From: Galeopsis tetrahit
Taxonomy: Eukaryota > Streptophyta > Magnoliopsida > Lamiales > Lamiaceae
Assembly (NCBI GenBank): GCA_963675135.1
Contig: OY776122.1
Span: 84,578,472 to 84,642,471, forward strand
Length of the DNA stretch: 64,000 bases
Direction: 5' to 3'
The position numbers and the translations under genes are program-made. Numbering within the stretch: position 1 is the stretch's first letter; each line of letters begins with the position of its first letter. Shown piece by piece: positions 57,596 to 64,000 of this stretch. The notes beneath the pieces were generated by a model, which did not search any database, was not told the DNA's origin, and was given only the letters and a program-made list of their open reading frames with translations.

Positions 57596-58646
57596 CACTA
57601 CAAAAAAATGCTGAAATTGCGAGGGATTTTAGTGAGGGGTTTAAATCCCTCGCTAAATAGCAAGGGATTTAGTGAGGGAATATAATGCTGAGGGATATTA
57701 CGAGGGAAGAGATAACCCTCGCTAATTAGCAAGGGCAAAGGAAATCACTCGGTAAATGCCTAGGGAAATAGAGCGCATTTTAGCCTTTGAAAAATGGCGA
57801 GGGAAAGTCCCTTGGCAAATTGACATACCATTTAAAATTGTCGAGGGCTTGCGGGCCCTCATGAAAACCCTTGGCAAAATTTTTAACTAAAAACAATTAA
57901 TACTTAATTAAATAAATTAATTAAAATATCAAAATGTAATTATTGTGTGATGTATTTTTAATTGAGGTTGAGAATTTTTTTTTTTTTTTTTTTGTGGTGT
58001 GTAATTTTAATTGAAGTTTTTAATTATATTGTGCGTGTACAGCTTGTTTAATTGGTTCGTAATCACCAATTTAACAAATACAATTCATATGCATATTTGT
58101 GTGTTGAAAAAAAAATTAAACATAATTATGTATGCTATAATTATGGGTTGACAATTTTTAAATAAATAAATAAAAATTAAATTATATATTTTTTATTGTT
58201 CTGCAAAAAATTTAAAAGTATATAATATAATTTAAAAGTAAATTTAAAAGTAATCACCTACCGTGCTTCAGCAAAATCGTTCTGCAAGGAACATACACAA
58301 GCACAAGGTTGCAGGTTCAATTCTACATTTTTTTATTATTTCAAATTTACAAGTTCTGTATGTGAAATTCTACATAGATACAAAGAAAAGGAATAAAACT
58401 TATCCCACATCGAAAAACCAAAAGCTTTACGGATGCTTTATATGCCACAAAATCTACAACATCAATTGCTGGTCTTTGTAATTGAAGCTTGTAATTCGAT
58501 TGTGGCCTTTAAGTTGATTCGTCTTTGGACTAGGGAAATTTGGACTAGGGAGGGTTTTGACAAGGGCTGCATTCCCTCACTAAACCCTCATCATTTTGTT
58601 TAGTGAGGGTTTATCCCTCGTGAAATGATACAACATTTTTGGCATG
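57596..58646. mobile_element. Non-autonomous CACTA element
   Basis: The left end is CACTACAAAAAAATGCTGAA, the CACTA hallmark. The right end is a decayed complement (caacatttttggcatg). Sub-terminal direct and inverted copies of GCGAGGGATTT, TTTAGTGAGGG and CCCTCGCTAAA crowd both ends, as in En/Spm-type elements. There is no transposase; 1.05 kb. A 3-bp target duplication could not be confirmed. Confidence 0.65.
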
Positions 58647-58685
58647 TAAAATTTATTTTACAAATTGCCAAAATTTATTTTAGCA

Positions 58686-58974
58686 GACACTACTACACAT
58701 TTAAGCTTGGAGAGCTTTTAGAAGAGCTCTCCAAGCTTAAATTGCACTTGGAGAGCCCTTTTTTTATATATTATTTTATAATTTCATTAAAAATGTTGAT
58801 GATGAATATACATAAAAACACATGAAGTTAGACACTACTACACATTTAAGCTTGGAGAGCTTTTAGAAGAGCTCTCCAAGCTAAATTGCACTTGGAGAGC
58901 CCTTTTTTTATATATTATTTTATAATTTCATTAAAAATGTTGATGATGAATATACATAAAAACACATGAAGTTT
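58686..58974. repeat. 145-bp tandem duplication containing a hairpin
   Basis: Two copies (58686-58830 and 58831-58974) differ by a single-base deletion in the second. Each begins GACACTACTACACATTTAAG and contains the palindrome AAGCTTGGAGAGCT / AGCTCTCCAAGCT with an 8-nt loop. CACTACTACA at the start suggests a CACTA-type terminus. Confidence 0.8.
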
Positions 58975-59104
58975 GTTGAATGAAATAATATTCAAACACT
59001 AAATATATATAATATTACATCAAATAATATAAAACAGTACGTATAAATGTATAATCTATAAGAATGAAGTTAATTATAATTATAAGATTTCACAAATGAT
59101 GGAA

Positions 59105-59263
59105 CTATAAGCGGGAAAGTTGTGAGTTTATAGGGAAGTATGACTTGGGAATTGGCGCACATGTTGTCTTGGATTTCTTTGGCGATGATTTCTGGGCAAG
59201 TGTATGATCAGATACTCGTGATGAAATATGGAAGCAGCTAAACAAGCTTGCAAACAAAGACAT
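59105..59263 (-). CDS. Small uncharacterised protein, 52 aa (paralog of 54199-54360)
   Basis: An intronless frame, ATG (59263) to TAG. The protein starts MSLFASLFSCF, continues ISSRVSDHT, has a Lys/Ser-rich middle (QKSSPKKSKTT) and ends PKSYFPINSQLSRL. Shared with the gene at 54199: the MSLF start, Cys10-Phe11, SRxSD at about the same position, SYFP, and Leu-Ser near the end; length differs by one residue. A TATATATA box lies at 59310-59317, about 50 bp upstream. This copy keeps the LSRL end, which I think is the conserved family form. It lies next to the 145-bp repeat and CACTA element. Function unknown. Confidence 0.7.
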   Translation of the reverse strand: MSLFASLFSCFHISSRVSDHTLAQKSSPKKSKTTCAPIPKSYFPINSQLSRL

Positions 59264-59309
59264 GGTTATATTATATATTGTGTGTGAGGTTGTGGTGTGG
59301 AAGTAGCAA

Positions 59310-59317
59310 TATATATA
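59310..59317 (-). promoter_or_regulatory. TATA box of the 52-aa gene
   Basis: TATATATA on the minus strand within CCTATATATATTGC, 47-54 bp before the ATG at 59263. Confidence 0.5.
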
Positions 59318-60100
59318 GGAGCTAGAGGAGATGCATAAATAAATAAATCATTTGGACTATGATGAGCTTGATGAGCAAGGAAGGGCTTCTGATTGGTTAT
59401 ATTACTTGTCATTAGTCATTACTAGTCAATATTAACTGCTTCCACGGAAATTGCCACATACGACTAGTTTTGCTTGACTGTCAAGTATTCCACAATTCCC
59501 CTTTTCCATATTTTTAGTGTTTTAATGGTGTTCCAAATTACTGGATCTTTAACATCCCTCAATATTATAACACGTATCAATCATCCCTATAGTGGAACAA
59601 TATGTGAAACATGTGATTATAATGTTCTACAAACTTATACCATTGCAATAACACTTCCATTCATTTTTTTAATTTTCATCTATATATTCGACATTATTAG
59701 ATTTATAGTTCATTTTAAAAAATCATACATGTTGTAAGAACATTAAATTAATATACATTATATAATACAGGTAAAGACATTAAATTAATATGAAACCTAC
59801 AATTTCATTTTTTTTTAAAAATCAAACCGTTCGTGCTAATTTATAGTTTGGAATGATTCTCAGTATAATATACTCCACCTAAATGATGTTAAAATCGGTA
59901 ACTAATTAATGATGGTTTCACGTCTTATTATCGATTGAAGTCTTTGTTAACAATAATAATATTATCTGTGTATGTTATCTACGCCATATATAAATGACCA
60001 GTTGGAAAAAAAATTAGTGACACGAATTGCATAATGTATAGATAAGACCAAACTACAAAAGAAAAAGAAACAATGTTTAGGATGTGAAGAAGGCAGAGAT
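59318..60100. other. Spacer between small gene and gypsy remnant
   Basis: AT-rich; presumed upstream region of the 52-aa gene, then an undefined left border of the Ty3/gypsy remnant somewhere between about 59930 and 60100. An open stretch at 59474-59737 is hydrophobic by composition and has no family match. Confidence 0.35.
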
Positions 60101-60181
60101 CTGAAAATAATAGAAAGTACCTCGGAAAAAAGATGAGCCCCCCGGAGCAGTAGATCTTCAGGAAGAGGCGTGTCGGATAAC

Positions 60182-61392
60182 TCAGCGTTGGGAGGAGCAG
60201 GGCATCGGTCGATAAGACGGTGGAGAGGCTCGTACACAGTGGGAGGGAGGGGGAGATTCTTTCTCAGCACGGGTCCCTTTTCCCTTCTTCTTCTTAGAGG
60301 TACCACAGTCAGAAAAGAAGGTGTTGGCAGCTGATCGGGTTCTCCTAGCAACTAAACCAGGAACTTGAGTGGATGAACCGGGGAGAGGAGGAACTTTTGA
60401 AGGGCTCCCTGGAGCCGGGGTCTTTGCTGAGCTCACGAGAGCTGGAGACGGAGGAGCTTTTGGAGGATCTTCCGGAGCGGATAGTGCAGGGGTCTTCACT
60501 ATGCTGAGAGCAGGGGCATCCCGTGAGATGTGAGTTAGCCAACTCATTGCTGCAGATAACCAAGAAGATGTTCAGAATGTAGAAAAATAGCCACATACGA
60601 GAAGAAAGAAACAAGAATAAAAGTTTTTTTACCATCTCGAGAATCTAAAGGGAAGTTTTGAGGGCAAAAGCCAAAGTGGGAGAGGATGCGAGGATTTTTA
60701 CAAATACTAGGAATATCGAAATAATCGTGCAGATAGATGTGAGTATTGAGATCAGTCATAACAGTGTGATTGGAAACAGAATAAGCTTTCAAAGGAGGAG
60801 GAAGTACTCCAGGGTTGTGGAATATCCAATCCCCATGAGGAAATGACCAATCAGTAGGGCTTGTAACAAAAAAATAATAATCTCGCCAGGATGAGTCTTC
60901 TTCGTGGAGTTTTTTTAGAAACTTACAAACACGGGACCTTCGCCCACTAACATAAAAGAAGCCATCGTTCACTTTACAAGAATGTTGGCTCAGAAACAGT
61001 TCGGCAGATGGGTCACCCCCATTCCCTTTCACCAGGATGAAAAAGCCTATCATAGTACGGATAGCATTCGGAGTAAACTGGTTAAGAGGGATCTGCATGC
61101 GAGTCGATATGGAAGCCAAATAGGGATGAATCGGAAATCGTAGTCCTGCCCTAAGTTGAGCTTCGAAAAAAGCAAGAGTCCGGGGTTGGGAGAGATCTAG
61201 GCGTTCATTTGAGCGGGGAGCGCGAAAGGTATATTCCGATGGAAAACCATAAGCATGAGTAAGGCTAACTAGATGAGTATGGCCGATTTGAGATGAAGGG
61301 GAAATCTTATTCTCTGGACTCCCCATCAGAGAGGGAGTCAATTCAGAAGAGGCTGGGATGAGATTTTCAGGTGGAGAAAGGGGGCTGGACAT
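60182..61392 (-). CDS. Antisense ORF of a Tat-lineage gypsy element (plant 'putative gypsy type transposon' domain)
   Basis: Starts at ATG 61392 (MSSPLSPPENLIPASSEL). Residues about 45-130 contain LTHAYGFPSEYTFRAPRSNE and PLNQFTPNAIRTMIGFFILV, the block known from the plant gypsy-type transposon (Transposase_28-like) family. A donor at 60633 (RD-G/gtaaaa) and acceptor at 60549 join it to a Pro/Ser/Lys-rich second exon (AMSWLTHISRDAPALS...) ending at 60182; about 375 aa. It is opposite in sense to the LTR and gag on its right, matching the antisense ORFs of Tat elements such as Retand, which lie between integrase and the 3' LTR. A third exon after a possible donor near 60119 is not excluded. 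Function unknown. Confidence 0.6.
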
Positions 61393-61861
61393 CGAGTTAC
61401 AACGCTAATAAAAGTGGAAAAAAATAAATAAGGGAAGATAGCTGGGTTACCTTGATTAAGAGGACTACGGAATCGGTCGGGGCGGCCGGCGACGGCGAAA
61501 ACTCGGAGGAAGAACACCGAAGGAGAAAGATGAAGACGATATGCGACTTTTGGGAGGAGATGAAATTTGAAAAAGGGAAGAAGAGAAAAGAGGAGGTTGT
61601 GTGGAGTAAATGAGAGAAGATGTGGGGAAGAATCGAGAACTTTTCTCGGGAGAATAACAAAGGAAAGAGAAAAGTGATCGCGTGGGGCCCACGCGTGGAA
61701 ACCGAAAAGTCTCCTTAGTTGGAGGCGGGAAAAGCCTTCGGAGAAGGACATGTTTTGAAACTTCCTCTCCAAAGCAGGAATGATACACGTATCTCCAGAA
61801 GGACCCTTGAACTAGATTTTAAGAAATTTCTCTACTCTCCCAAAAGATGTCCCCCTTTTAC

Positions 61862-61880
61862 GAGAGTAGGGGGGAGTAGA
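61862..61880 (+). promoter_or_regulatory. Polypurine tract
   Basis: GAGAGTAGGGGGGAGTAGA directly before the LTR start TGATGCGGCC. Its plus-strand position shows that the DNA to the left is the 3' interior of a plus-strand retroelement. Confidence 0.7.
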
Positions 61881-62604
61881 TGATGCGGCCTAAAAATGTC
61901 ACCTAATAAGAAGTCGACACGTGTATAGAGGATAAGATAAAAGTGGAAGGATCAGATTATATAATACTCTCTGATGGGAAATCCTCTCTGGAGATCCCTT
62001 TGGGAGGAGCTTCGGCTGGAAAGAAGCTTCCAGAAGAATTAGTTTTGATGAAAGGTCGTGAGCCTTGAATGTAGGGAGGTTCCGCCATTTTCGGCTTAGA
62101 CTTGATAAAAGGTAGACCTTATCCTCCTTTATCTTGGGAACCAAGTCAAGTAAGAAGGAATGCGGCCGAGTCTTCGGGAAGTGGAGAGAAAAGAAGGCTT
62201 AGTCCACTCCGCAGGGCCGAGTCTTATGGGCAGCTCCGAAAAAGGAGGAACACTTGACTTCCTCTCGAGGGAGGATTCCTATAAATAGGTAAATCCAAGG
62301 AGATTTCCAGGTTAGACACTATTATTTTACAAACTTGATATACTGAACGAAAAATACCTTTTTGATATTATTTGAGAACTGAGTTGATACATCAAGGATC
62401 TCGAGATCCTTGGGAGATTTTCATAAGCCCTATACTGACTTAGGCATCGGAGTGTCCACGCCGGACCCCCCTCCGGCGTGCTCTTTGCAGGTTCTTGAAG
62501 ATTTTGAGTAAAGGCAGCATACTTGGACTGATTGTACGTGTTCGAAGAGTGGGACATCCAATCCAGAGGACACGCAATCCTCTCGTGCAAATTTTGGCAC
62601 ATCA
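61881..62604 (+). repeat. LTR of a Ty3/gypsy (Tat-lineage) element
   Basis: A 724-bp LTR, TGATGCGG...CACATCA, bounded by a polypurine tract on the left and a primer site two bases to the right. TATAAATA at 62280-62287 is the likely LTR promoter. No second copy lies in the window. It serves as a 3' LTR for the left interior and as a 5' LTR for gag. Confidence 0.75.
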
Positions 62605-62606
62605 AC

Positions 62607-62623
62607 TGGCGCCGTCTGTGGGA
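62607..62623 (+). promoter_or_regulatory. Primer binding site of the gypsy element
   Basis: TGGCGCCGTCTGTGGGA. TGGCGCCG is the usual start of the primer site of plant Tat/Athila-type gypsy elements. Confidence 0.75.
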
Positions 62624-62667
62624 AAGAGTTGAAAGATTTTCTCACGAATTTCTACCTATTCGAGCAA

Positions 62668-64000
62668 ATGGGTGGCGGAAACGAAACATCTGCTTCGGGA
62701 AAGGAGAATCTTCAAAGGGAAAATTCCCCTTTGCCAGCGGATCCCCCATCAAGAGGAGGACGGGGGAAAGATCCAATTCATACGCTTTCTGGATCGAATC
62801 AGCCGTTAGCTCGTACTCCAGGCTTGGGCGACGAAAGTCGTCCCTTACCGGTTGGGGAGAGAATAACAGAGAACCTTGAAGCCCCAGACAGCGGATCCTC
62901 AGCGAGAGAACATTCTAGACTCGGGGTCGCTTCTGATCTCTCCCGATCAGTTTGACGCCCTCATTAAGCAAGCTGTAGAGAGGGCCTTCGCGGATCAAAG
63001 AGACCGGGTTCCCAAAGCTGCACCAGGAAACCCGGAGGTATCTGCCCCGAGACCCCGGGATGAGGCACCTGTAGCCTCCCAAGTGTTGTCCAAGGAAATG
63101 GGAGTGCGGGCGGAAGAAGACGATAAGGTGCCTTCCCGAGCGGAGAGAACCATTCCCCTTCGGAACGTAAGAAGGAATGCAGATCTGGCACCCCGAGAGA
63201 CAGAACTCCCTGAAGCAGAGGAAAGCACGGATGATACTTACGGAGGGCCAGTTAGTGATCAACTACAGGCCCTGCAAAAGGAGATGAAGGATATGAGGAA
63301 ACAGATGAATAATCGGGCAAGTAGATCCGCGTATGTTTCTGGATGTCAATTCTCTCCTAGCATACTACAAGATGAACTACCGTTCAATTTCAAACCTCTC
63401 AATTTCGAATATGACGGTACAGCTGACCCTTATGAACACTTAGTAAGATTTGAGAACGCTGCGCTATTATATCGCTACGGAGAAGGAATTAAGTGCAGGG
63501 TGTTCCTGACCACCCTGGCGAAAGCAGCGCAGCAATGGTTCACTCAACTAGAACCTAATACTATCCGATCCTGGGAGGAATTCAGTGAGTTATTTCTCCA
63601 TCAATTTGCAAGTGCCCGGAGACAACCACGGGCCACCTTGACCCTCTTCAATCTGAGGCAGGGGGAGAGCGAGAGCTTGAGAGCTTTTCTCCGGAGGTTC
63701 AATCAGGCAGCTCTGGAGGTCCCTACAGCTTCTCCGGAGGTGAAGATCAACGCCCTCACCAACGGATTACGGGATGGAGATTTCTTTTCCTCCTTAGCTA
63801 AGAAGCCAGTTAAGAATTTCGATGAGTTGCTGCACAGAGCAGAGAAGTACCTCACTCTGGAGGAGGTCCGTAAGGCCAAAAGGCTGGAGGTTAGGCCACA
63901 GGATCGAGAGAGAAGAAGGGAAGGTCCCTCCAGACGATCCAGCCCAGAGGTCCCTCGGACCTCTGGATCAACAAGAGATAGCAATCCCTTTGGAGGTCCC
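62668..64000 (+). CDS. Ty3/gypsy gag polyprotein, 5' part, with a frame change (runs off right edge)
   Basis: The first frame from ATG 62668 (MGGGNETSASGKENLQ) stops at 62955. The next frame (base 62942 on) is open to the window edge and carries the retrotransposon gag domain: NFKPLNFEYDGTADPYEHLV (near 63390), AAQQWFTQLEPNTIRSWEEF, LFLHQFASARRQPRATLTLF and ESLRAFLRRFNQAALEVPTA. A stop in that second frame near 62862 means the switch must occur at about 62865-62950, so a one-base indel is likely. Basic residues (RPQDRERRREGPSRRSS) near the end suggest the approach to the nucleocapsid region. Protease and pol lie beyond the window. Confidence 0.75.

Noticed and set aside
59474..59737. 87-codon hydrophobic plus-strand frame
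   Set aside because: Hydrophobicity comes from T-rich DNA; no promoter or homolog is evident.
1..64000. CRISPR arrays, bacterial operons or viral genomes
   Set aside because: No spaced identical repeats or prokaryotic gene layout; all features fit plant nuclear DNA.

Overview
This is a plant nuclear window. The evidence is AT-rich intergenic DNA, GT-AG introns, single-gene promoters with TATA boxes, chloroplast and chromatin genes typical of land plants, and a dense load of plant transposons (Stowaway and Tourist MITEs, PIF/Harbinger, pogo, MULE, CACTA, Ty1/copia, Ty3/gypsy). The protein sequences look like a eudicot, probably an asterid such as a Lamiales species. That placement is inference from recognition, not a search.

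Gene-bearing part, 1-26.5 kb, all on the minus strand: the 5' part of an N-terminal asparagine amidohydrolase gene (NTAN1; runs off the left edge), a seven-exon zeaxanthin-epoxidase-like FAD monooxygenase without the FHA domain, a nine-exon EMSY-like (ENT plus Tudor/Agenet) chromatin reader with a 3-kb first intron, an intronless G-type lectin receptor kinase (LECRK class), and a seven-exon NAK/AAK1-type protein kinase with a long 5'-UTR intron. These genes have unrelated housekeeping, signalling and metabolic roles and do not form an operon or an obvious cluster.

Transposon-rich part, 26.5-50.5 kb: at least three MULE-type elements with clean target-site duplications (27.7-28.8, 29.0-30.0, 31.2-32.3 kb), two of them with GC-rich interiors, a similar terminal-inverted-repeat element (32.3-33.3), a Harbinger relative (30.4-31.1), and an apparently intact young Ty1/copia element (37.6-42.4) with unusual TA...TA LTR ends. 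The 8 kb that follow hold only degenerate MITE and SINE-like fragments and SSRs.

Right part, 50.5-64 kb: a five-exon plant O-fucosyltransferase family gene on the plus strand, then two tiny intronless minus-strand genes (53 and 52 codons). Their proteins are clearly paralogous (shared MSLF start, Cys10, SRxSD, SYFP near the C-terminus). They are separated by 4.7 kb of transposons (a fourth MULE, a MITE with an organelle-like insert, a CACTA element, a 145-bp tandem hairpin repeat). The window closes with a Ty3/gypsy Tat-lineage structure: a spliced antisense ORF, polypurine tract, LTR, primer binding site, and a gag ORF running off the right edge.

The most interesting items are the small-protein paralog pair, a perfect 89-bp palindrome in the EMSY-like intron, the decaying duplicate kinase exon, the Harbinger insertion next to the NTAN1 TATA box, and the antisense-ORF retrotransposon. 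No rRNA, tRNA, CRISPR array or recognisable miRNA precursor was found.
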